Notes: generated from the sequence alone by a model not told the origin. 64,000 nucleotides of DNA from Roseburia sp. (GCA_017937095.1 JAGBEG010000010.1:496001-560000); one strand, 5' to 3'. Shown: positions 25,868 to 36,245, counted from the stretch's first letter. A program made the numbers and translations.

Positions 25868-27985
25868 TTACATCAATACATTCACATCGAGAATCAATGC
25901 CACTTCACCGTCTCCAAGGATCGTCGCACCGCTGATGATCTTGTTGTTGTTCATATATTTGCCAAGTGATTTGATAACAATCTCCTGCTGTCCCATCAGA
26001 TTGTCGACAACAAGACCTGCCAGACTCTCACCCTTCTGGACGATAACAACCGTCAGACTCTCCGGTTCTTCCTCTTTCGGCTCAATGTCAAGCACCTGAT
26101 CCATGCGGATAAGCGGAATGACCTTACCACGCAGATGGATGACCTCTTTTGACTCAACATACTTGATATCCTTGACCGGAATATCCTCGATATTCGAAAT
26201 CGAATTGAGTGCAATCGCATACTTCTCATTCCGGATCTCAACCATAAGCGCCTGAATAATCGCCAGCGTCAGCGGCAGACGTACCGTAAATGTCGTTCCT
26301 GCGCCAAGCTCCGTCTTGACCTCGACGTCTCCGCCAAGCGCCTCGATATTGGATTTTACAACATCAAGACCAACGCCGCGTCCCGAAATATCGGTAATCT
26401 TCTTCGCCATGGAAAAGCTCGGTAAAAACAGAAGGTTGATAATCTCCTTCTGCGTCATCGTCTCCGCCTGCTCATCCGTGATAACACCGCGTTCAAGCGC
26501 TTTCGTGCGTACTGCATCCACATCGATACCGTTGCCGTCGTCGCCGACCTCAATGATGACGTTGTTGCCTTCCTGGAACGCTTTTAAGAAGATGCTTCCG
26601 ACTTCCGGCTTGCCCTTTGCAAGACGTGTCGCATTGTCCTCAAGACCGTGATCTGCCGAGTTGCGGAGCAAGTGCTGCAGCGGATCGCCGATCTGATCGA
26701 CTACCGTACGGTCAAGCTCCGTATCCTCACCCGTCATATACAATTCCATCTTCTTATCCAGCTTTCTGGACAGATCGCGGATCATACGCGGGAACTTTGC
26801 GACGACGCTCTCGATCGGCACCATTCGGACTTTCATGACCGATTCATGCAGATTTGTCGTAATACGCTCCAGAGACTCGATCTGTTCGTGGAAGGACTGA
26901 CTCTGGAAATCGCCGGCTTCAGCGGAGCCGAACATCACAATACTGTTCTTTGCAATGAGCAGCTCAGACACCTGATTCATAAGTGCATCCAGCTTCTCAA
27001 TATCCACACGCACGGTGCGGTTCGTTACCGGCTTTGCGACCGTCTGCTTCTTATTCTCCGCATTGTTCGCCGCAGGCTTGGCTGCCGCCTGCGCAGGCGC
27101 TGCCTTCTCCGCCGCAGGTGCGGCTGCCGCTGCCGCCGCCTCCACTGCCGCCTCCGCCGCTTCCGCTTTCTCCTGCTTCGCGGCAAGTACCTCGTATCTT
27201 ACTTCCTCACCGATGACCTCCTCGATCTCAGATACCGCCTTTGCAGCATCCCTGATCTTATCGTAGGATTCCTCGGACGCAATGTAAAAGCTGAAATCAC
27301 TGTCGAACTTCTCATCCTCGATGTCCTGTGAGCTTGGATTATACACAAGAATCTGTCCGAACTCCTCGACTGCCTTAAATACCAGAAAAGCTCTCGCCGC
27401 CTTAAGCAGACACTCCTTCTGGATAAAAACGGTCATGCCGTAAACATGCGCGCCGTTCTTCTCAGCATCCTTAATCTTGTCCCGCTCGGAATCGCTGAGT
27501 TCGAACTCGAAATATTTCTTCTCAAAGCCCCCATTCCCGGAAGCCGCCGCTTCCTTCTTCGCAGGCGCCGGCTCTGCCGCCTGCGCCGGTGCATTGCCGT
27601 TTGCTCCGGCTATAAAATCATTGAGTTCTTTGATAATCAGTTCATTTTCCTCGGTTCCCTCGTCAGAGCTTGCCTTTACATTATCAAGGTAGCCCTCGAT
27701 TGCATCCAGACATTTGAACAGCAGGTCGATCATCGGGCTCGTCACTTTGAGCTTATCGCTCCGGACTTCCTGAAATACATTCTCCATATCATGCGTCAGG
27801 CGCTGCATACGCTTGAATCCCATGGTGCCAGCCATTCCTTTCAAAGAGTGTGCTGCACGGAAAATCTCATTAATGGTATCCATGTTCTCCGGATCTTTCT
27901 CCAGTTCCATGATACAGTCGTTCAGATTCTGTAAATGTTCACTCGTTTCATCAATAAAAATCTCAAGGTATTGGCTTACATCCAT
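25868..27985 (-). CDS. cheA: Chemotaxis histidine kinase CheA
   Basis: A 705-residue kinase with the usual domains: P1 Hpt (1-110, H46 in AAHSLKGMAG), a P2-like CheY/CheB binding part (about 155-270), a very Ala-rich linker (275-320), P3 dimerisation (325-390), P4 ATPase (N box near HLLRNSADHGLED, G boxes VGDDGNGIDVDAV and SGRGVGLDVVKSNIE) and P5 CheW-like (570-705). It phosphorylates CheY and CheB in response to receptors. Ala-rich low-complexity DNA here gives long spurious frames on the other strand. Confidence 0.97.
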   Translation of the reverse strand: MDVSQYLEIFIDETSEHLQNLNDCIMELEKDPENMDTINEIFRAAHSLKGMAGTMGFKRMQRLTHDMENVFQEVRSDKLKVTSPMIDLLFKCLDAIEGYLDNVKASSDEGTEENELIIKELNDFIAGANGNAPAQAAEPAPAKKEAAASGNGGFEKKYFEFELSDSERDKIKDAEKNGAHVYGMTVFIQKECLLKAARAFLVFKAVEEFGQILVYNPSSQDIEDEKFDSDFSFYIASEESYDKIRDAAKAVSEIEEVIGEEVRYEVLAAKQEKAEAAEAAVEAAAAAAAPAAEKAAPAQAAAKPAANNAENKKQTVAKPVTNRTVRVDIEKLDALMNQVSELLIAKNSIVMFGSAEAGDFQSQSFHEQIESLERITTNLHESVMKVRMVPIESVVAKFPRMIRDLSRKLDKKMELYMTGEDTELDRTVVDQIGDPLQHLLRNSADHGLEDNATRLAKGKPEVGSIFLKAFQEGNNVIIEVGDDGNGIDVDAVRTKALERGVITDEQAETMTQKEIINLLFLPSFSMAKKITDISGRGVGLDVVKSNIEALGGDVEVKTELGAGTTFTVRLPLTLAIIQALMVEIRNEKYAIALNSISNIEDIPVKDIKYVESKEVIHLRGKVIPLIRMDQVLDIEPKEEEPESLTVVIVQKGESLAGLVVDNLMGQQEIVIKSLGKYMNNNKIISGATILGDGEVALILDVNVLM

Positions 27986-27986
27986 A

Positions 27987-29072
27987 TTACTTTACCCCCG
28001 TGTTCTTTATAATTGATTTTGCAATTTCCGTAAGAGGGACCACTTCATCCACCATCCCGGCTTCTGCGATTGCCTTGGGCATACCGTACACCACGCTCGT
28101 TGCAGCGTCCTGGGCAATGACGTATACCGGCTTGCTTCCCGCAAGGGTCCTGATGCCATTGGTACCGTCCGCTCCCATTCCGGTCAGCACGACACAGACG
28201 ACCTGATCGTAGCCGCAGTCGCGAAGGGAATCATAGGTAATGTTGGCACAGGGCTTTAGTCCGCCGATGGCAGGCATGTCGTTGAGCACGATCCTGTGAC
28301 TTCCGTTCGGATTCTTCTTTACCTCCATGTGCTTGCCGCCCGGTGCGATATATACCGTTCCCTTCTGGAGGATATCGCCCTCTTCCGCTTCCTTTACCTG
28401 AATCGGGCTGATATCATTGAGACGGTCCGCCATAGACTTTGTAAATCCTGCAGGCATATGCTGTACAAGCACCATCGGCGCGTCAAGGTTGGACGGCAGA
28501 AACGGTATCACACTCTGCAGTGCTTTCGGACCGCCTGTAGAACATGCCAGTGCAACAATCTTATTGCCGTTTTTCACAGGCTTCTGGTTCCTTCGCACGA
28601 CAGGCTTGCTTTCTGCCGGGCGTGCCGTAGCTGCGGATGCCAGACGGCGTTCCTTATTGTAGTCCTGCGTCGCCATCGCCGCCGTAAGTACCTTGAGCAC
28701 TTCTCTCTTAAAGTCCTCGCCCTTGGCTTCGATCACATTCGTCGGCTTGTTGACAAAATCGACTGCGCCAAGCTCCAACGCCCGGATCGTGACTTCCGCA
28801 TCCTTGGTCGTCGCAGTGCTCACCATAACGACCGTCACCTTGATGCCATCCTTCTGCAGACGCTCCAATAACTGAAGCCCGTCCATCTTCGGCATATTCA
28901 CATCAAGCGCAACACCGTCATACTTCGTCGTCTTAAGCTTCTCATATGCCTCTAAGCCGTCGCGACAGACATCCGCCACCTGAAATGCTTCCTCTGAATT
29001 GATTATATCACAGATGACCCTTCTCATGAGTGCAGAGTCATCGACAACCAAAATCTTTTTCTTCATATCCAA
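27987..29072 (-). CDS. cheB: Protein-glutamate methylesterase CheB
   Basis: A 361-residue receptor demethylase/deamidase. Receiver domain 1-120 with VVDDSALMRR and the phosphoacceptor in LDVNMPKMDG; a linker; then the esterase domain with catalytic Ser (ACSTGGPKAL), His (VQHMPAGFTKSMADRL) and Asp (LTGMGADGTNGI). The start is ambiguous: TTG at 29072 directly abuts the stop of the preceding gene and has AAAGGGG at seven bases, while an ATG two codons later is also possible. CheR, the opposing methyltransferase, is not in this window. Confidence 0.95.
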   Translation of the reverse strand: MDMKKKILVVDDSALMRRVICDIINSEEAFQVADVCRDGLEAYEKLKTTKYDGVALDVNMPKMDGLQLLERLQKDGIKVTVVMVSTATTKDAEVTIRALELGAVDFVNKPTNVIEAKGEDFKREVLKVLTAAMATQDYNKERRLASAATARPAESKPVVRRNQKPVKNGNKIVALACSTGGPKALQSVIPFLPSNLDAPMVLVQHMPAGFTKSMADRLNDISPIQVKEAEEGDILQKGTVYIAPGGKHMEVKKNPNGSHRIVLNDMPAIGGLKPCANITYDSLRDCGYDQVVCVVLTGMGADGTNGIRTLAGSKPVYVIAQDAATSVVYGMPKAIAEAGMVDEVVPLTEIAKSIIKNTGVK

Positions 29073-29828
29073 TCATCTACCCCTTTGACGTGCCTTGCGT
29101 TCCTCTTCAAATATAAAGCGTATGATCTCCTCACGGATATTGCTGTCCTGAATCAAAAACTTTGCCCTCGCCTCATACGGCTTTTCGGATATCCTTCCGA
29201 CCCTCACGCAGCTTATGATATTCCCCACAATATAATACAGCTTATTCACGCTCTCGTTTTCCAGATATATTTCGAACAATACATACTGGTCCGCCTCGAT
29301 TTTCTGATCCGCGTAAAACCGGATACCTCCGCCGCTCAGATCGACGATCTGTCCCTTATGCTCCCTGTCCTTATTCTTTTCTCGCTCCTCGCGAAGCTGG
29401 ATGAACAGCGCCTCTCCGGAACCGATCTGTGTTTCTTCCTTCGTGACCGTATAATATGTCATCTCCAGCACGCACGGATAACGGAAGAACTCCCTTCTCT
29501 GATACTTCGCAAGCTGGGATTTCAGCTCAATTTCCAGCATATAGATATTCGCACTCTTGTAGCGCTCCTTGATCTGTCCCACTGCACGGTAAAGTCCTCC
29601 CTTGGAAAAGAATACGAACTCCAGCCGGATGCTTAAAGGCAGCAAAACCAGCCTGCCGTTCTCACTGGGCATGGAAATCTCAAGATTGCCGTTCTCTTTC
29701 ACATCAAGCACCTGGCTTTTGTACACCTTCGGAAGCTCCTGCTCCATATCCATCTTTCTCCGCTCGACCTGCTGGACAAAGCTGATGTCTATCTTATCTC
29801 CCGGTTGAATAATCTCCGCTACTGTCAT
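29073..29828 (-). CDS. Flagellar brake protein YcgR-like, PilZ domain
   Basis: A 251-residue protein with an N-terminal YcgR domain (about 1-100) and a C-terminal PilZ domain (about 105-225). The cyclic-di-GMP binding residues are there: QRREFFRYPC supplies the RxxxR motif and DLSGGGIRFYAD the second motif. Such proteins bind MotA or the rotor and slow the motor when c-di-GMP is high. The ATG at 29828 is chosen because GGAG lies eight bases upstream. It sits between flhG and cheB. Confidence 0.88.
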   Translation of the reverse strand: MTVAEIIQPGDKIDISFVQQVERRKMDMEQELPKVYKSQVLDVKENGNLEISMPSENGRLVLLPLSIRLEFVFFSKGGLYRAVGQIKERYKSANIYMLEIELKSQLAKYQRREFFRYPCVLEMTYYTVTKEETQIGSGEALFIQLREEREKNKDREHKGQIVDLSGGGIRFYADQKIEADQYVLFEIYLENESVNKLYYIVGNIISCVRVGRISEKPYEARAKFLIQDSNIREEIIRFIFEEERKARQRGR

Positions 29829-29840
29829 AGCATTCACTCC

Positions 29841-30719
29841 TTAGTTCTTCTGTTTCCAGAAATCGGAAAACAGCTTTGATATTCCAAATGAACCCGAAAC
29901 AGGTTTCTGCTCGCCATTCAGCAGATTTGATGCTACCGCTTCAAATGCCCTCGCCGACTTCGACGCCGGTGCGTGAAGCGAAACCGTCTTCTGCAGCCGG
30001 ACCGCTTTCTCAAGAGAAGCATCCTGCGGTATCATTCCTGCATATCCGATCTCCCCCTGCAGGAACTGTCCGACAACAGAGTTGAGCTTATCGTAGAGCG
30101 CCTTTCCCTCCTCCGCGGACGTCGCGCGATTTGCAAGTACGGAAATCTGCGTATTCCCACGGTCAAATCGCGGGTTCATATACAATGCCTTAAGCAGCGA
30201 ATAGGAATCGGTAAGCGAGCTTGGCTCCGGCGTCGACACGAGAAGTACCTCCGGGCTTGCCATCACGAACTCCATCACATGACTTGAGATTCCCGCTCCC
30301 GTATCGATCAGGATCACATCTGCAATGCGATCCAGTTCCCCCAGACACTTAATCATATAGATGACCTGATCCTGCGTCAGATCGTTGAGCGCCGTAATCC
30401 CCGTTCCTCCGGAGATAAATCCGATCCCCATGGGACCCTGGGCAATGATATCCGAAATGCTCTTTCCGTGGTAAATCAGATCGCTCAGATTGTATTTGGG
30501 AATCGCCCCGAACATGACCTCGACATTTGCCAGCCCGAAATCCGCGTCAAATACAATGACGCGCTTTCCAAGCTTCTGCATCTGCACTGCAAGGTTGACC
30601 GCTACATTGGATTTACCGACACCGCCTTTTCCACTGGTGATCGTAATGACCCTGGCATCCGGCTTATGATTCTGGTTTTTCAGCTTTACAACATTTCTAA
30701 GCTTTTCTGCCTGATCCAT
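29841..30719 (-). CDS. flhG: Flagellar number regulator FlhG (MinD-like ATPase)
   Basis: A 292-residue ParA/MinD family ATPase, called YlxH in Bacillus. The deviant Walker A is TSGKGGVGKSNVAVNLA near 27-43, Walker A' is VFDADFGLANVEVMFG, and Walker B is DVILIDTGAGIS. A C-terminal amphipathic helix (SFGISKLFSDFWKQ) fits membrane binding. FlhG stimulates FlhF GTPase and limits flagellar number and position. It lies directly after flhF, three bases apart. Confidence 0.95.
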   Translation of the reverse strand: MDQAEKLRNVVKLKNQNHKPDARVITITSGKGGVGKSNVAVNLAVQMQKLGKRVIVFDADFGLANVEVMFGAIPKYNLSDLIYHGKSISDIIAQGPMGIGFISGGTGITALNDLTQDQVIYMIKCLGELDRIADVILIDTGAGISSHVMEFVMASPEVLLVSTPEPSSLTDSYSLLKALYMNPRFDRGNTQISVLANRATSAEEGKALYDKLNSVVGQFLQGEIGYAGMIPQDASLEKAVRLQKTVSLHAPASKSARAFEAVASNLLNGEQKPVSGSFGISKLFSDFWKQKN

Positions 30720-30722
30720 AAA

Positions 30723-31976
30723 TTATCTGCCTCCCAATAGCTGCTTGACAATCTTTTGCGTATTAAAAACCTCGATGTCGTCCGGCACGTTCTGTCCTGT
30801 CGCCATGTAGGACAGCTTTGCCCCTGAATAAAGCTTTATATTCAAAATGTTTCCATAGGTAATTGTCTCGTCCAGCTTCGTAAAAATCAATTTGTAATCC
30901 GCGATTTCCCGGTAAATATCTGCGATTTCCAGAAGATCCTTATACTTCGTCGTCGCGCTTAAGACCAGATAAACTTCCTTCTCATAACGCTCGTCGAGCC
31001 CCTCGATCAGGCGCTTCATATCTGCGCACTGCTCCTCATTGCGATGCGAGAAACCGGCGGTGTCCACAAAAATAAGATCGTACTCCTCCATGCGCTCGAT
31101 CGCGTCATTCATCTCTTCCGCCGAATAGATGATACTCATCGGCGCGTCCAGAATATTCGCGTATACGCGAAGCTGCTCTGTCGCCGCGATCCGGTAAGTA
31201 TCCGCCGTCAGAAACGCAACCTTCTTCTCCCGGTCTACCTTATAGCGGGACGCAATCTTGGCAAGCGTCGTCGTCTTTCCCACGCCGGTCGGTCCGATAA
31301 AGAAAATAATTCTCGGCTTCTTTCCGGAAAGATTGATCGTATCCGGCTGATCGAACTTTAAGATCAGCTTCTGATATACATTGGAGAGGATCTGATCCAC
31401 GCTGCTTCCGTTGTGGAGCACCTTCTCCGCCTCATCCATAATCTGATTGACATACTTTTCATTGACATCGTTCTCAAGCAGCGTGCGGTAAAGCATTTTG
31501 ATGAACGGGAGTCCCTCCTTGCCGCCTGTCTGGGGCTCCTGCTTCTCCTCACTCCTGCTCTCCTCTACAGAGAGCTGCTTTTCAAGGATATTCGAAAGAT
31601 TCTCCAGACGCTTTTCCAACCCCATGCTTGCAGACTCTTTTCTCGTCTCTCTCATCGGACCAACCTCCTGTCCCGCAGCTTTCCTTTCCGGCAGTACCTC
31701 CCTTTTCGGACCCGGAATAGGAATCTCTTCATCCGCAGCCAGACTGATGGTATCATGCACGGACTTCAGCTTCTCCATCTGCGGCACCGGATTTACGAAC
31801 CGCTCCTTCTCCTCCATCGCCGCCGTCACTTCATAAACGGTATTCTTGAACACCTTGAACATGCCCTTCGGCTTGATTTCCTTGACATTTAAGACAACCG
31901 CTCCCGCTCCAAGCTCCTGCTTCGCCTTCTCTATCGCTTCTTCTTTCGTCTTTCCCTGATACTTATTAATGGTCAT
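30723..31976 (-). CDS. flhF: Flagellar biosynthesis SRP-type GTPase FlhF
   Basis: A 417-residue SRP GTPase that positions new flagella. Basic N-terminal B domain (KYQGKTKEEAIEKAKQELG, VKEIKPKGMF), a variable linker to about 215, then the NG domain with G1 FIGPTGVGKTTTLAKIA, FLTADTYRIAATEQL, DLIFVDTAGFSHR and FTKLDETITYGNILN. The gene overlaps or abuts flhA (flhA ends at 31977) and precedes flhG. Confidence 0.96.
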   Translation of the reverse strand: MTINKYQGKTKEEAIEKAKQELGAGAVVLNVKEIKPKGMFKVFKNTVYEVTAAMEEKERFVNPVPQMEKLKSVHDTISLAADEEIPIPGPKREVLPERKAAGQEVGPMRETRKESASMGLEKRLENLSNILEKQLSVEESRSEEKQEPQTGGKEGLPFIKMLYRTLLENDVNEKYVNQIMDEAEKVLHNGSSVDQILSNVYQKLILKFDQPDTINLSGKKPRIIFFIGPTGVGKTTTLAKIASRYKVDREKKVAFLTADTYRIAATEQLRVYANILDAPMSIIYSAEEMNDAIERMEEYDLIFVDTAGFSHRNEEQCADMKRLIEGLDERYEKEVYLVLSATTKYKDLLEIADIYREIADYKLIFTKLDETITYGNILNIKLYSGAKLSYMATGQNVPDDIEVFNTQKIVKQLLGGR

Positions 31977-34010
31977 TTATGCTGTCACCATCCCTACTGA
32001 TTGTAATTCTACGTTGGACTCCACCTCGTTATAGGATACAACGATCAGATCCTTAAAATATTCTTCCGTCAGCTTCTTAAAGTACATTCGTACAATCGGT
32101 GAGGTTATAACGATTGCTGATTTACCCATGTTCTCAAGCTTTGACACTTCTTCTTCCACAGAGCCGATGATTGCCTTCGTCTTATCCGGATCAAGCGTCA
32201 GATAAGCCCCCTGCTCCGTCTGCTTCACGGAAGACATAATCTCCTGCTCCACCTTGGGATCAAGCGTGATGACGCTGGTGGTCTCATTCGCCGGAAAATA
32301 CTTACTGGAAATCGCACGCTTTAAGCTCTGTCTTACATATTCGGTGAGTACATCCGTATCTCTTGTCGCCTGTGCATGATCTGCAAGCGTCTCAAAAATC
32401 GTAAGCAGATCGCGGATGGAAATTCCCTCCGCCAGAAGATTCTGCAATACCTTCTGTATCTCGCCCAGTCCGAGCAGCTTTGGAACAAGCTCGTCCACAA
32501 GCACGGGATTGCTCTCTTTTAAGTTGTTGACAAGATTCTGTACGTCCTGTCTGGTGAGCAGTTCTGCAATATGGGAACGGATCACTTCCGTCAGATGCGT
32601 CGCTATGATGGACGGCGGGTCAACAACGGTATAACCAAGGCTCTCCGCCCGCTCTCTCTGGCTCTCTGTAATCCAGATCGCAGGCAGATGGAAGGACGGT
32701 TCAAACGTCGGAATACCTGTAATCTCCTCCTCCACGTACCCCGGATTCATCGCCATATAATGATCAAAAAGTATCTCGCCCTCTGTGACCTGGATGCCCT
32801 TAATCTTAATAATATACTGATTCGGATTCAACTGAATATTATCGCGCAGGCGGATAATCGGAACGACCGTACCCAGTTCAAGCGCAATCTGCCTTCGGAT
32901 CATGACAACACGGTCCAGAAGATCGCCGCCCTGATTCACATCCGCAAGCGGAATAATACCATAACCGAACTCCAGCTCGATTGGATCGACCTGAAGCAGG
33001 GATACCACATTCTCCGGCTTCCGGATTTCCTCCGCCTCGGTCTCCGCCTGGGAAACCTCCTCTTCAATGCTCTCGATACCGATATTCTTATCCACCATTC
33101 TTCCTGCAACGATAAAGGCAATTCCAAGCGCCCCAAAGAGCACGACATTTAACGGCGTCGCGACACCGAGGAAAATCAGGGTCACACCCACAAGGTAAAG
33201 CACCTTGGGAATCCCAAAGAGCTGTCCCACAAGGACATTGGAAAAATCCGCCTCCTTGGACGCCTTCGTCACAAGAATACCCGTTGCAAGAGATATCAGA
33301 AGGGACGGGATCTGTGAACATAAGCCATCACCCATCGTAAGCAGTCCATAACGCTGAATCGCCTCCGAAAACCCAAGCCCTCCGCGCATCATTCCCATCG
33401 CCGTACCGCCGATGAGATTGACGAACGTGATGATAAGACCCGCAGCGGCATCTCCCTTTACGTACTTCGTAGCACCGTCCATGGAACCGAAGAAGCTCGC
33501 TTCCTCCTGAATCTTATTTCTGCGATCCCTCGCCTGCGCCTCCGTGATGGCGCCTGTGTTCAGATCCGCATCGATTGCCATCTGCTTACCAGGCATCGCG
33601 TCGAGTGTGAATCGTGCAGATACCTCTGCCACACGCTCGGAACCTTTGTTGATGACAACGAACTGGATAATGATAAGGATAATAAATACGACCGCCCCGA
33701 CGATCATATCGCCGCCGCCCACGAAATTACCGAATGTCTCAACGACATTACCGGGCGATCCGGTCGTTAAGATCAGACGTGTGGAAGACACGTTCAAGGA
33801 TATTCGAAAAATCGTTGTGAACAAAAGCAGGGTCGGGAAAAACGACATGTCCAGAACTTCCTTCACGAACAATGTATTAAACAGCACGATCAGTGCAATC
33901 GAAATATTCAGTGCCAGCATTACATCAAGTAACGTGGAGTTGATCGGCACAATAAAAAAGATGACCGCAGCAAGCAGATACAGTGCAACACCTATGTCAG
34001 CCTTCTTCAT
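31977..34010 (-). CDS. flhA: Flagellar export apparatus protein FlhA
   Basis: A 677-residue export-gate protein. The N-terminal half has about eight membrane helices and the FHIPEP-family signature ATRLILTTG-like SSTRLILTTGSPGNVV, and DALPGKQM-like FTLDAMPGKQMAIDADLN (about 134-150); the C-terminal half (about 330-677) is the cytosolic nonamer ring that binds chaperone-substrate complexes. It follows flhB and precedes flhF. Confidence 0.97.
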   Translation of the reverse strand: MKKADIGVALYLLAAVIFFIVPINSTLLDVMLALNISIALIVLFNTLFVKEVLDMSFFPTLLLFTTIFRISLNVSSTRLILTTGSPGNVVETFGNFVGGGDMIVGAVVFIILIIIQFVVINKGSERVAEVSARFTLDAMPGKQMAIDADLNTGAITEAQARDRRNKIQEEASFFGSMDGATKYVKGDAAAGLIITFVNLIGGTAMGMMRGGLGFSEAIQRYGLLTMGDGLCSQIPSLLISLATGILVTKASKEADFSNVLVGQLFGIPKVLYLVGVTLIFLGVATPLNVVLFGALGIAFIVAGRMVDKNIGIESIEEEVSQAETEAEEIRKPENVVSLLQVDPIELEFGYGIIPLADVNQGGDLLDRVVMIRRQIALELGTVVPIIRLRDNIQLNPNQYIIKIKGIQVTEGEILFDHYMAMNPGYVEEEITGIPTFEPSFHLPAIWITESQRERAESLGYTVVDPPSIIATHLTEVIRSHIAELLTRQDVQNLVNNLKESNPVLVDELVPKLLGLGEIQKVLQNLLAEGISIRDLLTIFETLADHAQATRDTDVLTEYVRQSLKRAISSKYFPANETTSVITLDPKVEQEIMSSVKQTEQGAYLTLDPDKTKAIIGSVEEEVSKLENMGKSAIVITSPIVRMYFKKLTEEYFKDLIVVSYNEVESNVELQSVGMVTA

Positions 34011-34030
34011 ATCCCTTCCTCCTTCGTTTT

Positions 34031-35155
34031 CTACTGTCTAGTATTATATACCATTGCAAGAATCTCCGCTACTGCCTGATACAATTCCGGCGGTATTTCG
34101 CTGCCAATATCGACATTGGCATAGAGCATTCTGGCTAATGGCTTATTTTCCACAATCTCAATATTGTTCTCTTTGGCAGCTTCACGAATCTTCTGCGCCA
34201 GATAATCCTCACCCTTTGCCAGCACGACCGGCGCCTTGTGGACCTCAGGTTCATACTTGATCGCCACTGCCAGATGCGTCGGGTTCGTGATAACTACATC
34301 TGCCTTTGGTACATCCTGCATCATGCGTCGCCTTGACGCTTCACGCATCCTCTGCCGCTGTCTGCCCTTGATCTCAGGATTTCCCTCTGTGTTTTTATAT
34401 TCATCCTTGACCTCCTGCTTGGTCATCTTCATCTCTTCGTTAAAACGAAACTTCTGATAGATGAAATCGGCAATTCCGATTACAAGATAGACAAGGCTGA
34501 TTTTCAGTCCCGTATTGATAATGACATCCCCGCACAGTGCAATCGCCTGATCGAGCGGAATATCATACAAAAGAAATATGTCATTCGCTTCATCCTTGAT
34601 CGATGTGTAAGCAACATATATAATCAACGCTATCTTAAGGATGGATTTGAATAATTCAAATACCGAATCCTTGGAAATAATCCGCTTAAATCCATTGATC
34701 GGATTAAAACGGTCCAGCTTGGGCTGCATCGGCTTTGTGCTGACCTTCCATCCTACCTGCAGGATATTGACCAACAGCGTCACCGCAAATCCAAACAGGA
34801 AAAACGGTCCGGCAATCTTTAGAATCTCAACATTGATCGGAGTGAAGAAAGACATGACCGCCTGCGAAGACACATCCTTCGCATTGATGTCAACAAAATC
34901 CGGAATCAGACTGTACACATAGTAGAATACTTCAAGAAATCCGGTTCCGACGGTGGATATGAAAACTTTTAACACAAGGAACAGGACAATCAGGTCAAAC
35001 GCTGCCGTAAGTTCCTTGCTCTTTGCGACCTTACCGTCTTCTCTTGCCTCTCTTAACTTCTTGGCGGTCGCCGGCTCTGTCTTCTCACCGCCCGGTCCGT
35101 CCTTCGCAAACCATTGGAGGTCATACGAAAGAATTACTCTTCTCTCCTCTTCCAA
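34031..35155 (-). CDS. flhB: Flagellar export apparatus protein FlhB
   Basis: A 374-residue substrate-specificity switch protein. The family start LSYDLQWFAKDGPGGEKTEP is present, four membrane helices follow, and the autocleavage site NPTH occurs in VITNPTHLAVAIKY near residue 285. Translation starts at TTG (35153-35155), one base after the fliR stop codon, with AAGGA about ten bases upstream; no ATG fits. Confidence 0.96.
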   Translation of the reverse strand: MEEERRVILSYDLQWFAKDGPGGEKTEPATAKKLREAREDGKVAKSKELTAAFDLIVLFLVLKVFISTVGTGFLEVFYYVYSLIPDFVDINAKDVSSQAVMSFFTPINVEILKIAGPFFLFGFAVTLLVNILQVGWKVSTKPMQPKLDRFNPINGFKRIISKDSVFELFKSILKIALIIYVAYTSIKDEANDIFLLYDIPLDQAIALCGDVIINTGLKISLVYLVIGIADFIYQKFRFNEEMKMTKQEVKDEYKNTEGNPEIKGRQRQRMREASRRRMMQDVPKADVVITNPTHLAVAIKYEPEVHKAPVVLAKGEDYLAQKIREAAKENNIEIVENKPLARMLYANVDIGSEIPPELYQAVAEILAMVYNTRQ

Positions 35156-35156
35156 G

Positions 35157-35936
35157 CTAATACATTCCTTCTATCATTGATACAATCATTCGTTTCATTT
35201 CTGTAAAAATAAAATCAGCGATTCCCGGCAGCAGCGTCACGGTGAGGAACAGCACGCCAAGTCCGACCAGAACCTTCATCTGCATACCGACCGCAAACAT
35301 ATTCATCTGCGGCGCCACCTTCGCCATGATACCAAGAATACAGTTTAAAATCATGATACAGGCAAAAACCGGAAGCACGATACGAAATGCGATTACAAAC
35401 ATATCCGTCATGTACTGCGCCATAGAGCCTGCAAGATTGTCCCAGTCGAACACCTGCGCATTTACAGGAATTACCTCGTAAGAATCCACCAGCGCACGCA
35501 GCAGATAATGATGCATATCTGTGGCTACCAGCAGCAAAAGGATAAAATACTGATACAGATTACCGGTAATCGTCACCTGGGAATTTGTCATCGGATCAAA
35601 CTCCTGCGCCATGGAAAGTCCGATATCCATATCAATAATGTTGCCTGCAAACAAAATAATGGAATTACAAATGTTTGCAGCAAATCCCATGAGCAACCCT
35701 GTAATTCCTTCTCTTAAAACAATCACTGCATATCCGAATACGCCTGTGTAAGTAACCGCCGACTGATCGACAGACCCGAAGATTAAAATAGAAACCACAA
35801 GCGACAAGCCAATCTTCGCCTGCGCCGGAACATTATTCATTCCGTAAAACGGCGCAACAAACACAAAGCAGGATATGCGAACCAGTATTAATATGAGTAT
35901 TTCAAAATCTACAAGTGAAAAAGTATAGTTTATCAT
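35157..35936 (-). CDS. fliR: Flagellar export apparatus protein FliR
   Basis: A 259-residue protein with about six hydrophobic segments. FliR caps the FliP5-FliQ4-FliR1 export gate. Matching features include RISCFVFVAPFYGMNNVPAQAKIG near 20-43 and the loop MDIGLSMAQEFDP near 108-120. It lies eight bases after fliQ and one base before flhB. Confidence 0.95.
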   Translation of the reverse strand: MINYTFSLVDFEILILILVRISCFVFVAPFYGMNNVPAQAKIGLSLVVSILIFGSVDQSAVTYTGVFGYAVIVLREGITGLLMGFAANICNSIILFAGNIIDMDIGLSMAQEFDPMTNSQVTITGNLYQYFILLLLVATDMHHYLLRALVDSYEVIPVNAQVFDWDNLAGSMAQYMTDMFVIAFRIVLPVFACIMILNCILGIMAKVAPQMNMFAVGMQMKVLVGLGVLFLTVTLLPGIADFIFTEMKRMIVSMIEGMY

Positions 35937-35944
35937 TCCTCATC

Positions 35945-36214
35945 CTAACCCAGATATATAGAGAAATCCGACCAGAGCCTGTCAATAAATTCGGTCAGAT
36001 TCGTCAGTATCCAGGAACCAAATATCATCATTCCGACAAACACCGCGATAATCTTTGGCACAAAAGTAAGCGTCTGCTCCTGAATTGACGTCACCGTCTG
36101 AAAAATACTGATGATGAGTCCTACCACCAACGATATAATCAGCAGCGGCGCCGCACACATGATAATCGTATAGAGCGCATCTCTTGCAACATCCAAAACC
36201 TGTCCTTCTGTCAT
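35945..36214 (-). CDS. fliQ: Flagellar export apparatus protein FliQ
   Basis: An 89-residue protein with two membrane helices (about 15-37 and 50-72). The connecting loop ISIFQTVTSIQEQTLTFVPK is the FliQ hallmark. It lies between fliP and fliR. Confidence 0.95.
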   Translation of the reverse strand: MTEGQVLDVARDALYTIIMCAAPLLIISLVVGLIISIFQTVTSIQEQTLTFVPKIIAVFVGMMIFGSWILTNLTEFIDRLWSDFSIYLG

Positions 36215-36245
36215 TTCTCCTCACCCCTGTTTCTCTTTGGCGCCG

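Noticed and set aside
26648-27331. Plus-strand open frame of 227 codons opposite cheA
   Set aside because: Composition is Arg/Leu/Cys-rich, a shadow of the Ala/Glu-rich cheA linker; no promoter or family match.
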